Below are positions 45,666 through 56,067 of a DNA stretch of 64,000 nucleotides, piece by piece. A program made the position numbers and the translations under genes. The number at the start of each line of letters is the position of its first letter. Within the stretch, counting starts at the first letter, position 1. Below the pieces are notes generated by a model that was not told where the DNA came from, made no database searches, and worked only from the letters and a program-made list of their open reading frames with translations. The stretch is from Mycolicibacterium rufum (GTDB lineage Bacteria; Actinomycetota; Actinomycetes; Mycobacteriales; Mycobacteriaceae), in contig NZ_CP092427.2 of the NCBI RefSeq assembly GCF_022374875.2, positions 744,001 through 808,000 on the forward strand, given 5' to 3'.

Positions 45666-46781
45666 ATGCGTGTCGGTGTGCCGACCGAGATCAAGAACAA
45701 CGAGTACCGGGTTGCGATCACGCCCGCCGGCGTGGCCGAACTGGCCCACCGCGGCCACGAGGTGCTGATCCAGGCCGGCGCCGGTGACGGTTCGGCGATC
45801 ACCGACGCCGACTTCAAGGGCGCCGGCGCGCAGATCGTCGACACCGCCGACGAAGTCTGGGCCGAGGCCGAGCTGCTGCTCAAGGTCAAGGAGCCGATCG
45901 AGCCCGAGTACGCCAAGATGCGCAAGGGGCAGACCCTCTTCACCTACCTGCACCTCGCCGCGTCCAAGCCGTGCACCGACGCGCTGCTCGCCTCCGGCAC
46001 CACCTCCATCGCCTACGAGACCGTGCAGACCGCTGACGGCGCGCTGCCGCTGCTCGCCCCGATGAGCGAGGTCGCGGGCCGGCTCTCGGCGCAGGTCGGC
46101 GCCTACCACCTGATGCGCACCCAGGGCGGCCGCGGTGTGCTGATGGGCGGTGTCCCCGGCGTGGCCCCGGCCAAGGTCGTGGTGATCGGCGGCGGGATGG
46201 CCGGCGACAACGCTGCCGCCGTCGCCTGGGGCATGGGCGCCCACGTCACGGTGTTCGACCTGAACATCAACATCCTGCGCAAGATCGACGCCGAGTACGG
46301 CGGCGCCATCGAGACCCGGTACTCCTCACGCCTGGACCTCGAGACCGCGGTCAAGGACGCCGACCTGGTGATCGGCGCCGTGCTGATCCCCGGCGCGAAG
46401 GCTCCCAAGCTGGTCACCAATTCGACGGTCGCGGCCATGAGGTCCGGCGCGGTGCTGGTCGACATCGCGATCGATCAGGGCGGCTGCTTCGAGGACTCGC
46501 GCCCCACCACCCACGACGATCCCACCTTCGCGGTGCACGACACGGTGTTCTACTGCGTGGCCAACATGCCCGGCGCCGTGCCGCGCACATCGACCTACGC
46601 GCTGACCAACGCCACCATGCCCTACGTCGTCAAGCTGGCCGACAAGGGCTGGCAGGAGGCGTGCCGGGGCGATGGCTCGCTGGCCAAGGGCCTGTCGACG
46701 CACGAGGGCGCGCTGCTGTCCGAGCAGGTCGCCACCGATCTGGGCCTGCCCTTCACCGATCCGGCCGGCCTGCTCGGCTGA
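45666..46781 (+). CDS. ald: L-alanine dehydrogenase
   Basis: A 371-residue NAD-dependent enzyme interconverting alanine and pyruvate plus ammonia. [20 protein letters not shown], the catalytic Lys region [12 protein letters not shown], His in TYLHLAASK, the NAD loop [20 protein letters not shown] and the Asp of [10 protein letters not shown] are all present. In mycobacteria it is induced by alanine and by low oxygen, where it reoxidises NADH by reductive amination. Here it lies beside the hydrogenase locus. Confidence 0.96.
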   Translation: MRVGVPTEIKNNEYRVAITPAGVAELAHRGHEVLIQAGAGDGSAITDADFKGAGAQIVDTADEVWAEAELLLKVKEPIEPEYAKMRKGQTLFTYLHLAASKPCTDALLASGTTSIAYETVQTADGALPLLAPMSEVAGRLSAQVGAYHLMRTQGGRGVLMGGVPGVAPAKVVVIGGGMAGDNAAAVAWGMGAHVTVFDLNINILRKIDAEYGGAIETRYSSRLDLETAVKDADLVIGAVLIPGAKAPKLVTNSTVAAMRSGAVLVDIAIDQGGCFEDSRPTTHDDPTFAVHDTVFYCVANMPGAVPRTSTYALTNATMPYVVKLADKGWQEACRGDGSLAKGLSTHEGALLSEQVATDLGLPFTDPAGLLG

Positions 46782-46784
46782 CCC

Positions 46785-47153
46785 TCAACCAGACATCTCC
46801 CCGTCGACGTAGAACCAGCGACGGGCTCTCACAGCGAACCGGGACCGCTCATGCAGCGTCCCGGTTCGTTGGTTTTCGACGAAGGTCGCCCGGAATTCCA
46901 CCTCATCGCCGCCCGTGTCGACGATCTCCAGCCCGGTCCACACGACGGCGGGATCGACCGTCACCTGCTCGGGGCGGGTGCGCGGATGCCAGGTGCGCCA
47001 GAGATAGTCGGCGTCGCCGAGCGCGAAGGCGGTGTAGCGCGACCGCATCAACTCCTCCGGGGTGTCCGCCTGCCGCTCCCCCTGCACCAGCGGCAGGCAG
47101 CAGGCGCCGGCGGTCGCGGAGCGGCCACACGGGCAGGGGTCGTCGTGCTGCAT
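46785..47153 (-). CDS. YchJ-family (UPF0225) SEC-C protein
   Basis: A 122-residue protein. The N-terminus [19 protein letters not shown] is a SEC-C zinc motif (CxC and CC ligands), followed by the NTF2-like YchJ fold ([57 protein letters not shown]). ATG 47153 begins the zinc motif; the longer open frame is rejected. The function of the family is unknown. It converges with ald, three bases away. Confidence 0.87.
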   Translation of the reverse strand: MQHDDPCPCGRSATAGACCLPLVQGERQADTPEELMRSRYTAFALGDADYLWRTWHPRTRPEQVTVDPAVVWTGLEIVDTGGDEVEFRATFVENQRTGTLHERSRFAVRARRWFYVDGEMSG

Positions 47154-47170
47154 CCCCACAGTCTGCCCGA

Positions 47171-47186
47171 CTTGACGGGTGTCAAG
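47171..47186. promoter_or_regulatory. perfect palindrome in a divergent promoter
   Basis: CTTGAC-GGGT-GTCAAG has 6-base perfect arms, 18 bases upstream of the YchJ start (47153) and 14 bases before the DUF4334 start (47200). TGAC...GTCA palindromes like this are common TetR- or FadR-type operators in mycobacteria. No regulator gene is adjacent, so the protein would act from elsewhere. Confidence 0.45.
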
Positions 47187-47199
47187 TAGACTCGCGACC

Positions 47200-47769
47200 A
47201 TGTCTGCGCCCACCGATCTGCTGACCGACGCCCTGCCGACCGCCCCGACCACCACGGCCGACGCCCTCGCGCTGTTCGATTCGCTGCCCGCCGTCGAGAC
47301 CGAGTTCATGCTCGGCACCTGGCACGGCGCCGAGGTACCCACCGGCCATCCCCTCGACGGCATGCTCGAGGCGAGCGGCTGGTGGGGCAAGCGCTACACC
47401 GACAGTGAGACCGTGCACCCGCTGCTGTTCCCCACTCGCGACGGCGCCGGACTGTGGCCGCTCAACCCGCTGCCCGCCTTCGCCGGGCTCGGCATCGCGA
47501 CGAGGATCCCCGGGCTCAGGCGCCGCGACCTCTCCGGCGTCATCACCGCGCTGCGGCCGCTGCTCGCGGCGCGCGGCCCCAAGGCGCGGCTGCGGACGAC
47601 CCGCTACCGCGGCGTCGACACGGCGACGATGATCTACGACCAGCTGCCCATCAACGACGTGTTTCGCCGCCTCGACGACGAAACCGTGCTGGGCGCCATG
47701 GACCTGCGCGGCATCAAGGCGCCGTATTTCTTCGTCCTGCAGCGGGATTCGTCACTGCGCCTGGTGTAG
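47200..47769 (+). CDS. GXWXG/DUF4334 domain protein
   Basis: A 189-residue protein. The N-terminal GXWXG domain contains [20 protein letters not shown] and WWGKRYTD, and the C-terminal DUF4334 region includes [39 protein letters not shown] and PYFFVLQRD. The family is common in actinobacteria and proteobacteria with no settled function; some members are thought to bind lipid-like ligands. It has its own divergent promoter region with a palindrome. Confidence 0.86.
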   Translation: MSAPTDLLTDALPTAPTTTADALALFDSLPAVETEFMLGTWHGAEVPTGHPLDGMLEASGWWGKRYTDSETVHPLLFPTRDGAGLWPLNPLPAFAGLGIATRIPGLRRRDLSGVITALRPLLAARGPKARLRTTRYRGVDTATMIYDQLPINDVFRRLDDETVLGAMDLRGIKAPYFFVLQRDSSLRLV

Positions 47770-47777
47770 CGGCGTGT

Positions 47778-48683
47778 TCAGCGTGGCTGACCGAACTCGG
47801 CCACCACCACCGCGGCGATCTCGCCGATCAGTGGGCGCAGGTTCGGCGCGTCGGGATCGTCACCCACGGCGCGGGTCATGATCGACAGCAGCCACCGCTG
47901 CCCCTGCGGCCCGTAGGCGACGCCGACGTCGTTGGTGGTCCCGTATCCCCCGCTGCCGGTCTTGTCGGCGGTACCCCACCCCGGCGGCAGGCCCGCGCGC
48001 ATACTCGACGTCTCGTTGGCCCGCATCCAGTCCTCGAGTTGGCGTCGGTGCGCGGTGTCGAGCACGTCGCCGGTCAGCACGGCGCGGATCCCCGTGCCCA
48101 GCGCCCGCGGCGTGCTGGTGTCGCGCGGATCACCGGGCACCGCGGAGTTCAGCGCGGTCTCCCACCGATCCAGCCGCGATCGGTCGTCGCCGGCACCGCG
48201 GGCGAAGGCGGTGACCGCCGGCGGCCCGCCGAGGGTGCGCAGCAACAGGTTCGCGGCGGCGTTGTCGCTGCGCTGCAGGGCCGCCTGGCACAGTTCTGCC
48301 AGCGTCATCGTGGTCCCGACCCGCGGTTCGGTCACCGGCGAGTTCGACAGGATGTCGGCCTGTTCCACCGGCACCGCATCGGTCAGCGTCAGCCGACCCT
48401 GCTGCGCCCGCTGCAGGATCGCCGCCGAGGCGTAGGCCTTGAACGTCGAGCACATCGCGTAGCTGTCGCCGTCGCCAACGGCGATCTCCCGGCCGGATTC
48501 GAGATCCACCGCATAGAGCCCGATCTCGGCGTTGTGACGACGCCGCAGCGCCTCGATCCGGTCAGCGACCGGCGGCAGCGGTTCGGCCGGATCGGACGAC
48601 CGCGGGGCCTCGGGACGTCCCGCGCAGCCGGCGAGCGCCGCGAGCGAGACTCCGCCGAGCAGCAGTTGGCGCCGCGAGATCAT
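47778..48683 (-). CDS. blaC: class A beta-lactamase, exported lipoprotein
   Basis: A 301-residue serine beta-lactamase. The N-terminus [20 protein letters not shown] combines a Tat-like RR motif with a lipobox (Cys20), so it is probably exported folded and lipid-anchored. Catalytic motifs are STFK (Ser79, Lys82), SDN (139-141), E175xxLN and KTG (241-243). M. tuberculosis BlaC has, as I recall, Gly in place of the Asn of SDN; this enzyme has the standard Asn. It is coupled to the upstream pepR by a four-base overlap, an odd pairing of cytosolic protease and periplasmic lactamase. Confidence 0.93.
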   Translation of the reverse strand: MISRRQLLLGGVSLAALAGCAGRPEAPRSSDPAEPLPPVADRIEALRRRHNAEIGLYAVDLESGREIAVGDGDSYAMCSTFKAYASAAILQRAQQGRLTLTDAVPVEQADILSNSPVTEPRVGTTMTLAELCQAALQRSDNAAANLLLRTLGGPPAVTAFARGAGDDRSRLDRWETALNSAVPGDPRDTSTPRALGTGIRAVLTGDVLDTAHRRQLEDWMRANETSSMRAGLPPGWGTADKTGSGGYGTTNDVGVAYGPQGQRWLLSIMTRAVGDDPDAPNLRPLIGEIAAVVVAEFGQPR

Positions 48684-50032
48684 CCGGCGATGGCCTGCAG
48701 AGGCCGCGGCAGCGACCGCCTGCCCCGCACGGGCCCCAGCACGGCAGCCCCGAACGGGCGCGTGAGCAGTTGCCGCGCAACGGCATTGACGTCGTCCAGC
48801 GTGACCTCGTCGATCCGGGCCAGCGTTTCGGCGATCGTGCGGTGCTGACCGTAGTTGAGTTCGCTGCGGCCCAGCCGGTTCATCCGCGACGCCGAATCCT
48901 CGAGTCCCAGCACCAGTCCGCCGCGCATCGACCCCTTGGCGATCCGGCACTCCTCGGCGGTGATGCCGTCGCGCGCCACCTCGGCGAGCACGTCGGTGGT
49001 CACCCGGACCACCTCGTCGAACCGCTCCGGCAGGCAACCCGCGTAGATCGACAGCGCACCGCTGTCGGCGAACGTGTCCACCGTCGAGTACACCGAGTAC
49101 GCCAGCCCGCGCGTCTCCCGGATCTGCTGGAACAGGCGGGAACTCAGACCGCCGCCGAGAGCGGTGTTGAGCACCGACAGCGCCCACCGCTGATCCCAGT
49201 GCCGGCCGGGGGTCCGCACCCCCATCGACAGGTGGGTCTGCTCGGCGTCCCGCTTCACCAGCTCCAGCGTCGGGCGGCCGCCCACCCGGCCCGCGCCCTT
49301 GCGGGGCGGCACCGGCGAACGGCCACGCACCAGCCGGTCGCCGAAGTGCTCGCGCACCAGCGCGACGACCTCGCGGTGGTCGATGTTGCCCGCCACCGCC
49401 ACCACCATCCGGTCCGGGGTGTAGCGGCGCAGATGGAACGAATGCAGTTGGCTGCGCGTCATCGTCGAGATGGAGTCCACGCTGCCGATCACCGGCCGGC
49501 CCACCGGATGGTCGCCGAACATCGCCGAGAGGAACACGTCGCCGAGGGTGTCCTCGGGGTCGTCGTCGCGCATCGCGATCTCTTCGAGGACCACGTCACG
49601 CTCGATCTCGACGTCGTCGGCGAAGCACTGGCCCCGTAGCACCACGTCGGCCACCAGGTCCACGGCCAGCGCCAGATCGGTGTCGAGCACGTGGGCGTAG
49701 TAGCAGGTGTGCTCGCGCGAGGTGAACGCGTTCAGCTCACCACCGATGGCGTCGACGGCCTGGGCGATCTGCACGGCGGTGCGGGTCGGCGTCGCCTTGA
49801 ACAGCAGGTGTTCGAGGAAGTGCGCGGCGCCGGCCACACTGCGGCCCTCGTCGCGCGACCCGACGTTGACCCACACCCCGACCGACGCCGAGTGCACGTG
49901 CGGGATGTGCTCGGTGACCACGCGCAGGCCACCGGGCAGATCGGTACGTCGGATCGCCGTCGACGTGTCCGCCGTCTTGCCGCCCCGCACCCGGCGCAGC
50001 GCCGCCCCGTCAGCTGCCGGCGGTCGCGGCAT
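48680..50032 (-). CDS. pepR: M16 zinc protease PepR
   Basis: A 450-residue member of the M16B peptidase family (Rv2782c-like). The inverted zinc motif HFLEH (71-75), ligand Glu further on in [20 protein letters not shown], and the R/Y region [23 protein letters not shown] are all present, so it should be active. Its start overlaps the end of gpsI by 23 bases; order gpsI-pepR is conserved. ATG 50032 begins the conserved MPR...LRVVTE segment. Confidence 0.94.
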   Translation of the reverse strand: MPRPPAADGAALRRVRGGKTADTSTAIRRTDLPGGLRVVTEHIPHVHSASVGVWVNVGSRDEGRSVAGAAHFLEHLLFKATPTRTAVQIAQAVDAIGGELNAFTSREHTCYYAHVLDTDLALAVDLVADVVLRGQCFADDVEIERDVVLEEIAMRDDDPEDTLGDVFLSAMFGDHPVGRPVIGSVDSISTMTRSQLHSFHLRRYTPDRMVVAVAGNIDHREVVALVREHFGDRLVRGRSPVPPRKGAGRVGGRPTLELVKRDAEQTHLSMGVRTPGRHWDQRWALSVLNTALGGGLSSRLFQQIRETRGLAYSVYSTVDTFADSGALSIYAGCLPERFDEVVRVTTDVLAEVARDGITAEECRIAKGSMRGGLVLGLEDSASRMNRLGRSELNYGQHRTIAETLARIDEVTLDDVNAVARQLLTRPFGAAVLGPVRGRRSLPRPLQAIAG

Positions 50033-52277
50033 CAGCGGGTTCGGGTGCCTCTGTCCCGGCTGCTTCGGTGGTCGCTTCGGCGGCGTCCTCGGCCACGAGG
50101 ACCAGCGAGATCTTGCCGCGGTTGTCGATGTCGGCGATCTCCACGCGGAGCTTGTCACCGACCTTCACCACGTCCTCGACCTTGTTGATCCGCTTGCCGC
50201 GGCCCAGCTTGCTGATGTGCACCAGCCCGTCACGACCCGGCAGCAGCGACACGAAAGCACCGAAATCCGTCGTCTTGACCACGGTTCCGAGGAAACGCTC
50301 GCCGATCTTGGGCAGCTGGGGGTTGGCGATGGCGTTGATCTTGTCGATCGCCGCCTGGGCGGCCTCGCCGTTGGACGCGCCGACGAACACCGTGCCGTCG
50401 TCCTCGATGGAGATCGACGCGCCGGTCTCCTCGGTGATCGAGTTGATCATCTTGCCCTTGGGCCCGATCACCTCGCCGATCTTGTCGACCGGGACCTTGA
50501 TGGTGGTGATCCGCGGCGCGTACGGGCTCATCTCGTCGGGGGCGTCGATGGCCTCGGCCATCACCTCGAGGATGGTGATCCGGGCGTCCTTGGCCTGTGC
50601 CAGCGCACCGGCCAGCACCTGCGACGGAATGCCGTCGAGCTTGGTGTCGAGCTGCAGCGCGGTGACGAAGTCCTTGGTGCCTGCGCACTTGAAGTCCATG
50701 TCACCGAACGCGTCCTCGGCGCCGAGGATGTCGGTCAGCGTCACGAAGCGGCGCTCCGTCTTGCCATCCACCTCGACGTCGTCGGACACCAGACCCATCG
50801 CGATGCCCGCGACCGGGGCCTTCAGCGGCACACCGGCATTGAGCAGCGACAGCGTCGACGCACACACCGAACCCATCGAGGTGGAACCGTTGGAGCCGAG
50901 CGCCTCGGACACCTGGCGGATCGCGTACGGGAACTCCTCGACGCTCGGCAGCACCGGCATCAGGGCCCGCTCGGCGAGCGCGCCGTGGCCGATCTCGCGG
51001 CGCTTGGGCGAACCGACGCGGCCGGTCTCACCGGTCGAATACGGCGGGAAGTTGTAGTGGTGCATGTAGCGCTTGGACGTCTCCGGCCCGAGCGAGTCGA
51101 TCTGCTGGGCCATCTTGACCATGTCCAGGGTGGTGACACCCATGATCTGCGTCTCGCCGCGCTCGAACAGCGCGCTGCCGTGCGCCCGCGGGATGACCGC
51201 GACCTCGGCCGACAGGGCCCGGATGTCAGTGACGCCACGGCCGTCGATGCGGAAGTGGTCGGTCAGGATGCGCTGCCGGACGAGCTTCTTGGTCAGCGAC
51301 CGGAACGCGGCGCCGATCTCCTTCTCCCGGCCGGCGTACTGCTCGGCGAGCCGGCTCAGCACCTCGACCTTGATCTCGTCGGTGCGGTCGTTGCGCTCGT
51401 TCTTGCCCGCGATCGTCAGCGCCTCGCTCAGCGCATCGGTGGCCACCGACGCGACCGAGTAGTAGACGTCGTCGCCGTACTCGGGGAAGACCGGGTAGTC
51501 GGCGGTCTCCTTGCCGGCGGCGCCGGCCAGCTCGGCCTGCGCGTCGCACAGCACCGCGATGAACGGCTTGGCGGCCTCCAGGCCCTCCGCGACCACGGTC
51601 TCGGTCGGCGCGCCCGCACCACCGGCGACCAGGTCGATGACGTTCTCGGTGGCCTCGGCCTCGACCATCATGATCGCCACATCATCGGCGACCTTGCGGC
51701 CGGCGACGACCATGTCGAAGACGGCCTTCTCGAGCTGCTCCACGGTCGGGAACGCCACCCACTGGCCCTCGATCAGCGCGACGCGCACGCCACCGACGGG
51801 ACCCGAGAACGGCAGACCGGAGATCTGCGTCGAGGCCGACGCGGCGTTGATGGCCAGCACGTCGTAGAGGTCCTTGGGATCCAGGCTGAGCACGGTCACG
51901 ACGACCTGGATCTCGTTGCGCAGCCCGCTGACGAAGGACGGGCGCAGCGGCCGGTCGATCAGCCGGCAGGTCAGGATCGCGTCGGTGGAGGGACGGCCCT
52001 CACGGCGGAAGAACGAGCCGGGGATGCGGCCCGCGGCGTACATCCGCTCCTCGACGTCGATGGTCAGCGGGAAGAAGTCGAAGTGCTCCTTCGGCGCCTT
52101 GCTGGCGGTGGTGGCGCTCAGCAGCATGGTCTCGTCGTCGAGGTAGGCGACGACGGCGCCGGCGGCCTGCTGGGCCAGCCGGCCGGTCTCGAAGCGGATG
52201 GTGCGGGTGCCGAAGCTCCCGTTGTCGATGGTGGCGGTGGATTCGAACACGCCGTCTTCAATTTCAACTACAGACAT
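50010..52277 (-). CDS. gpsI: polynucleotide phosphorylase (GpsI/PNPase)
   Basis: A 755-residue phosphorolytic 3'-5' exoribonuclease. It has two RNase PH domains (first about 15-240, second 330-560 with the catalytic SDDVEVDGK and DAFGDMDFK regions), an all-helical linker, a KH domain (about 590-660, [20 protein letters not shown]) and an S1 domain (665-735, [12 protein letters not shown]), then an Ala/Glu/Thr-rich tail. It works with RNase J in RNA decay. It is downstream of rpsO in the chromosome, as in most bacteria, with a methyltransferase gene inserted between. Confidence 0.97.
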   Translation of the reverse strand: MSVVEIEDGVFESTATIDNGSFGTRTIRFETGRLAQQAAGAVVAYLDDETMLLSATTASKAPKEHFDFFPLTIDVEERMYAAGRIPGSFFRREGRPSTDAILTCRLIDRPLRPSFVSGLRNEIQVVVTVLSLDPKDLYDVLAINAASASTQISGLPFSGPVGGVRVALIEGQWVAFPTVEQLEKAVFDMVVAGRKVADDVAIMMVEAEATENVIDLVAGGAGAPTETVVAEGLEAAKPFIAVLCDAQAELAGAAGKETADYPVFPEYGDDVYYSVASVATDALSEALTIAGKNERNDRTDEIKVEVLSRLAEQYAGREKEIGAAFRSLTKKLVRQRILTDHFRIDGRGVTDIRALSAEVAVIPRAHGSALFERGETQIMGVTTLDMVKMAQQIDSLGPETSKRYMHHYNFPPYSTGETGRVGSPKRREIGHGALAERALMPVLPSVEEFPYAIRQVSEALGSNGSTSMGSVCASTLSLLNAGVPLKAPVAGIAMGLVSDDVEVDGKTERRFVTLTDILGAEDAFGDMDFKCAGTKDFVTALQLDTKLDGIPSQVLAGALAQAKDARITILEVMAEAIDAPDEMSPYAPRITTIKVPVDKIGEVIGPKGKMINSITEETGASISIEDDGTVFVGASNGEAAQAAIDKINAIANPQLPKIGERFLGTVVKTTDFGAFVSLLPGRDGLVHISKLGRGKRINKVEDVVKVGDKLRVEIADIDNRGKISLVLVAEDAAEATTEAAGTEAPEPADAATAGS

Positions 52278-52557
52278 GGACGTCCGTAAGGCCTCTCTGG
52301 GTCACACAGCTGTTTCGCGTCGTCACAGCGTCCAAGCCCCGGCACCTGATGCGGCGACGGCCGTCAGTCGAAGCTGCCGGCTTTCGTTCCGGCAGCCACT
52401 ACCGAAGACCGCGCGATCAAGCGGGTCGGCGATATGACGCGCGGGAACGGCGCTCGCGGGTCTGCGATGACCGCACCCATCTCGTCCGGCGGACCGAGAC
52501 GGCAGCCGAACCAGGCCATCGTACTCTGCGGCTGGTCCCCGACGGTAAACGGCGGGC

Positions 52558-53373
52558 TCAGGCTCGCCGGCCCCAGCCACCGACGATCGTCGGCACCGTC
52601 CACACGGCGCCCGCGGCGCGGATCTGTTCACCGAGGCGCTGCTCGAGGGTGTCCAGATCGAGTTCGTCGGCCGTGACCACGCCGGAGGCCAGGATGGCGT
52701 CGTGCAGTGCGCGCACCACCCCGACGACGTAGCCGGCCGCCTCGCTGTTGTCCGGTGGCCAGTACAGCTGCAGGCCCAGGGTGCCGACGTCGGCGAAACC
52801 GGCGTCGCGGAACAGGACCGGGAACAGCATGCCGACGCTCGGGTCGGCCTGCGCGTGCCGGAACCCGGCCTCCAGCCAGGAACCGACGCGGGTGAACAGC
52901 TCCACCTCGGGCCGCGCCCGCACCCCGCTCATGTCGTAGTCGACGGCGACGAAGACGCCCCCGGGCCTTAGATTGCGGCGATGGTGGGCCAGCACGTCGA
53001 CCGCGTCGGGCAGGTGCATCAGCAGCAGTCGGCAGACCACCGCGTCGAACGGCTCGTCGGCGACGAACGTGCGCGCGTCGCCGCTGCGGAAGGCGACATT
53101 GGTCAGACCCATCGCGTCGCGGCGCTGCTCGGCGACGGCGAGCTGGGCGGGATCGCGCTCGAGGCCGAGCACCGAACCGTCGGGGCCGACGATCTGAGAG
53201 ACCTGAAACGACACATCGCCGGGACCGCTGCCCAGGTCGAGGACCCGCATCCCCGGCGTCAGACCGCCGCGCCGGAAGAGCAGCTCGGTCGGCTCGGCGA
53301 TGATCGCGGCCTGCGTCTGCAGCCGCCGGATCTCGGCGTCGTCGCTGCCGAGAACGTAATCGGGTGTCGCCAC
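52558..53373 (-). CDS. class I SAM-dependent methyltransferase
   Basis: A 271-residue methyltransferase of the UbiE/Methyltransf_25 kind. The SAM loop is RVLDLGSGPGDVSF, the acidic position GLERDP, and LRPGGVFVAVDYDMSG the post-loop strand. The substrate is unknown. It sits between rpsO and gpsI on the same strand, interrupting the usual rpsO-pnp neighbourhood, with a 280-base gap before gpsI in which I see only possible gpsI promoter sequence. The start is GTG. Confidence 0.88.
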   Translation of the reverse strand: MATPDYVLGSDDAEIRRLQTQAAIIAEPTELLFRRGGLTPGMRVLDLGSGPGDVSFQVSQIVGPDGSVLGLERDPAQLAVAEQRRDAMGLTNVAFRSGDARTFVADEPFDAVVCRLLLMHLPDAVDVLAHHRRNLRPGGVFVAVDYDMSGVRARPEVELFTRVGSWLEAGFRHAQADPSVGMLFPVLFRDAGFADVGTLGLQLYWPPDNSEAAGYVVGVVRALHDAILASGVVTADELDLDTLEQRLGEQIRAAGAVWTVPTIVGGWGRRA

Positions 53374-53391
53374 CGCGGTGACGTCAGCGCG

Positions 53392-53661
53392 TCAGCGGCG
53401 CAGGCCGAGGCGCTCGATCAGCGAGCGGTAGCGGGCGACGTCGACCTGAGCGACGTACTTGAGCAGCCGGCGGCGACGGCCGACCAGCAGGAGCAGACCA
53501 CGGCGCGAGTGGTGGTCGTGCTTGTGCACCTTGAGGTGCTCGGTGAGATCGGAGATCCGCTTGGTGAGCAGCGCGACCTGAGCCTCCGGAGAACCGGTGT
53601 CGGTGTCGTGCAGGCCGTACTGGCCCAGGATGTCCTTCTTCTGTTCGGCAGTGAGCGCCAC
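53392..53661 (-). CDS. rpsO: 30S ribosomal protein S15
   Basis: An 89-residue S15. After the GTG start, [61 protein letters not shown] and [12 protein letters not shown] give the full four-helix protein. It binds 16S rRNA early in 30S assembly. The open frame extends upstream, but family length sets the start at 53661. Confidence 0.96.
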   Translation of the reverse strand: MALTAEQKKDILGQYGLHDTDTGSPEAQVALLTKRISDLTEHLKVHKHDHHSRRGLLLLVGRRRRLLKYVAQVDVARYRSLIERLGLRR

Positions 53662-53783
53662 GAAACAACTCCATCGATTCGGTCCGCGAGGGAAAGTCGA
53701 AGGCGCAGCCACCGCGAACTGCAGCACACGCCCGGTCGAGGAGGCAGTTTAACAGCGGCGACCGGCAGGAACCGAATCGCGAG

Positions 53784-54758
53784 CTATCGGGCCGAGAGGA
53801 TGGTGCGCGCCCGCTCGGTGTCGGCGGTCATCGCGGTCACCAGGTCGTCGACCGAGCCGAACTTCTCCTGGCCGCGCAGCCGTGCCACGAAGTCGACGGC
53901 GACGTGCTGGCCGTAGAGGTCGGCGGTGGTGTCCAGGACGAACGCCTCCACGGTCCGGGTGCGGCCGGAGAACGTCGGGTTGGTGCCGACCGACACCGCG
54001 GCCTGATAGCGCTCCCCCGGCGTGACCGTGCCGACCACCGGTCCGTGCCCGAGCACGGTGAACCAGGCGGCGTAGACGCCGTCGGCGGGGATGGCCGAGT
54101 ACATCGGCGGGGCCACGTTGGCGGTCGGGAAGCCCAGCACCCGGCCCCGTCCGTCACCGCGCACCACGACGCCCTCCACCCGGTGCGGCCTGCCCAGCGC
54201 CTCCGCGGCGGCCACCATGTCGCCGGCGTCGACGCAGGACCGGATGTAGGTGGACGAGAACGTCACCGTCTCGTCGCGGTGGTGCTCGGCGACCAGACTC
54301 AGCGAGTCGACGGCGAAACCGAAGCGCTCGCCCGCCTTGCGGAGCAGCTCGACGGTGCCCGCCGCCTTCTTGCCGAACGTGAAGTTCTCCCCGACCACCA
54401 CCTCGACCACGTGCAGGCGCTCGACCAGCAGTTCGTGGATGTAGCGCTCCGGGGTGAGCTTCATGAAGTCGGCGGTGAACGGCACCACGAGGAAGACGTC
54501 GATGCCCATCTCCTCGACGAGCTCGGCGCGCCGGGTCAGCGTCGTCAGCTGAGCGGGATGGCTGCCCGGGAACACGACCTCCATCGGGTGCGGATCGAAG
54601 GTCATCAGCACCGTCGGCACGCCGCGGGACCGGCCGGCCTTGACCGCACGGCCGATCAACTCCTGGTGTCCCCGATGAACCCCGTCGAAGACGCCGATGG
54701 TGACGACGCATCGGCCCCAGTCGGTGGGGATGTCGTCCTGACCCCGCCAGCGCTGCAC
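53784..54758 (-). CDS. ribF: bifunctional riboflavin kinase/FAD synthetase
   Basis: A 324-residue enzyme making FMN then FAD from riboflavin. The N-terminal FAD synthetase (1-180) shows TIGVFDGVHRGHQELI and the C-terminal kinase (190-320) shows GRPHRVEGVVVRGDGRGRVLGFPTANV. Length matches Rv2786c. It is divergent from the mntR gene with an 80-base spacer carrying a palindrome. Confidence 0.95.
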   Translation of the reverse strand: MQRWRGQDDIPTDWGRCVVTIGVFDGVHRGHQELIGRAVKAGRSRGVPTVLMTFDPHPMEVVFPGSHPAQLTTLTRRAELVEEMGIDVFLVVPFTADFMKLTPERYIHELLVERLHVVEVVVGENFTFGKKAAGTVELLRKAGERFGFAVDSLSLVAEHHRDETVTFSSTYIRSCVDAGDMVAAAEALGRPHRVEGVVVRGDGRGRVLGFPTANVAPPMYSAIPADGVYAAWFTVLGHGPVVGTVTPGERYQAAVSVGTNPTFSGRTRTVEAFVLDTTADLYGQHVAVDFVARLRGQEKFGSVDDLVTAMTADTERARTILSAR

Positions 54759-54798
54759 GCCGTCAGCCTACGGCGTTCGGGTGACCCAGGCCCAGCAG

Positions 54799-54829
54799 CA
54801 TCACCGGATCAGGTGATGTTTGCCTAAAC
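54799..54829. promoter_or_regulatory. palindrome and MntR-like box between ribF and mntR
   Basis: CATCACC (54799-54805) and GGTGATG (54812-54818) form perfect 7-base arms around GGATCA. Abutting it is GTTTGCCTAAAC (54818-54829), an imperfect GTTT...AAAC palindrome containing the TTTAGGC-type half-site seen in mycobacterial DtxR/MntR boxes. The MntR-family gene starts ten bases on, so autoregulation is plausible. Confidence 0.45.
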
Positions 54830-54838
54830 TCTTGTCTC

Positions 54839-55540
54839 GTGAGTCCTGATCAGACGCCCGCCGACCTGACGACGGTGGCTCAGGACTACCTCAAAGTCAT
54901 CTGGACCGCCCAGGAGTGGTCGCACGAGAAGGTGAGCACCAAGCTGCTCGCCGAACGGATCGGGGTGTCGGCGAGCACCGCGTCGGAGTCCATTCGCAAG
55001 CTGGCCGACCAGGGCCTCGTCGACCACGAGAAGTACGGCGCGGTGACGCTCACCGACGCCGGCCGTCGGGCGGCGCTGGCGATGGTGCGCCGGCACCGGT
55101 TGATGGAGACGTTCCTGGTGCGCGAGCTCGGCTACGGCTGGGACGAGGTGCACGACGAGGCCGAGGTGCTCGAGCACGCGGTGTCCGACCGGATGCTGAT
55201 GCGCATCGACGCCAAACTCGGCTATCCGACCCGCGATCCGCACGGCGACCCGATCCCTGCCGCCGACGGCCGCGTGCCGACTCCCCCGGCGCGCCAACTC
55301 TCGGCGTGCCAGAACGGCGAGGCCGGCACCGTGGCGCGGATCTCCGACGCCGACCCCGAGATGCTGCGCTACTTCGACACCGTCGGCATCAGCCTCGACT
55401 CGCACGTGCGGGTCGTGGCCCGCCGCGACTTCGCCGGCATGATCTCCGTCGCCGTCCGGGCGCCCGGCGCGGGCGGCGCGGCGGAGATCACCGTTGACCT
55501 GGGAAGCCCTGCCGCAGAAGCGATCTGGGTCGTTGCATAG
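54839..55540 (+). CDS. mntR: DtxR/MntR-family metal-dependent regulator
   Basis: A 233-residue regulator (Rv2788, called SirR or MntR). Winged helix at 8-70 (LLAERIGVSASTASESIRKL), dimer/metal domain at 75-140 (RRHRLMETFLVREL, ECH-type ligands in HDEAEVLEHAVSDRM) and an SH3/FeoA-like C-terminal domain (155-233). In M. tuberculosis it represses manganese uptake genes. The GTG start fits the divergent spacing. No manganese transporter is in the window, so its targets lie elsewhere. Confidence 0.92.
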   Translation: MSPDQTPADLTTVAQDYLKVIWTAQEWSHEKVSTKLLAERIGVSASTASESIRKLADQGLVDHEKYGAVTLTDAGRRAALAMVRRHRLMETFLVRELGYGWDEVHDEAEVLEHAVSDRMLMRIDAKLGYPTRDPHGDPIPAADGRVPTPPARQLSACQNGEAGTVARISDADPEMLRYFDTVGISLDSHVRVVARRDFAGMISVAVRAPGAGGAAEITVDLGSPAAEAIWVVA

Positions 55541-55552
55541 GAGCGAGCACTG

Positions 55553-55984
55553 ATGGCCAAGCTGGAACTGTCCCGAACCCTGCCCATGTCGGCCGGGGAC
55601 GCCTGGCAGCACGTCGCGGACCTGTCCGCCCTCGGCGACTGGATGACGATGCACCAGGGGTGGCGCTCGGAATTGCCCGACGAACTCAGTGTCGGCACGA
55701 CGATCGTGGGCGTGGCCGCCGCCAAGGGCATGCGCAACCGCGTGACGTGGACCATCCGGGAGTTCGACCCGCCCACCGCGCTGGCGATCACCGGCGAGGG
55801 CGTCGGCGGCACCCGCTACAAGCTCGCGATGACGGTGGCCGACACCGCGAAGGGCTGCACGTTCACGGTGCGGATGGATCTCGGTGGCGCGCCGCTGTTC
55901 GGCCCGATCGGCGCCGCGGCCGTGCGCGCGGTCAAGGGCGACATCGACAAGTCGATCAAGCAGTTCGAGACGCTCTACGCCTGA
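55553..55984 (+). CDS. SRPBCC/START-like small protein
   Basis: A 143-residue protein of the polyketide cyclase/SRPBCC fold (KLELSRTLPMSAGDAWQHVAD, LGDWMTMHQGW, TWTIREFDPPTALAITGEG). Mycobacteria have many such proteins binding hydrophobic ligands; Rv0910 is a characterised toxin-like relative. It follows mntR by 12 bases, so it is probably co-transcribed with it, but no functional link to metals can be read. Confidence 0.84.
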   Translation: MAKLELSRTLPMSAGDAWQHVADLSALGDWMTMHQGWRSELPDELSVGTTIVGVAAAKGMRNRVTWTIREFDPPTALAITGEGVGGTRYKLAMTVADTAKGCTFTVRMDLGGAPLFGPIGAAAVRAVKGDIDKSIKQFETLYA

Positions 55985-56067
55985 GGCGATCTCGCGCGCC
56001 GAGTGCACGCATGGTGACGGCCTTCGCCGCGAAACCCGTCATCATCCGTACATTCGGCGCGGTCGGG

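Noticed and set aside
49707..52289. Long open frame of 860 codons on the plus strand opposite gpsI
   Set aside because: GC-rich antisense shadow; its composition is His/Arg/Gly-rich with no family features, while gpsI on the other strand is complete.
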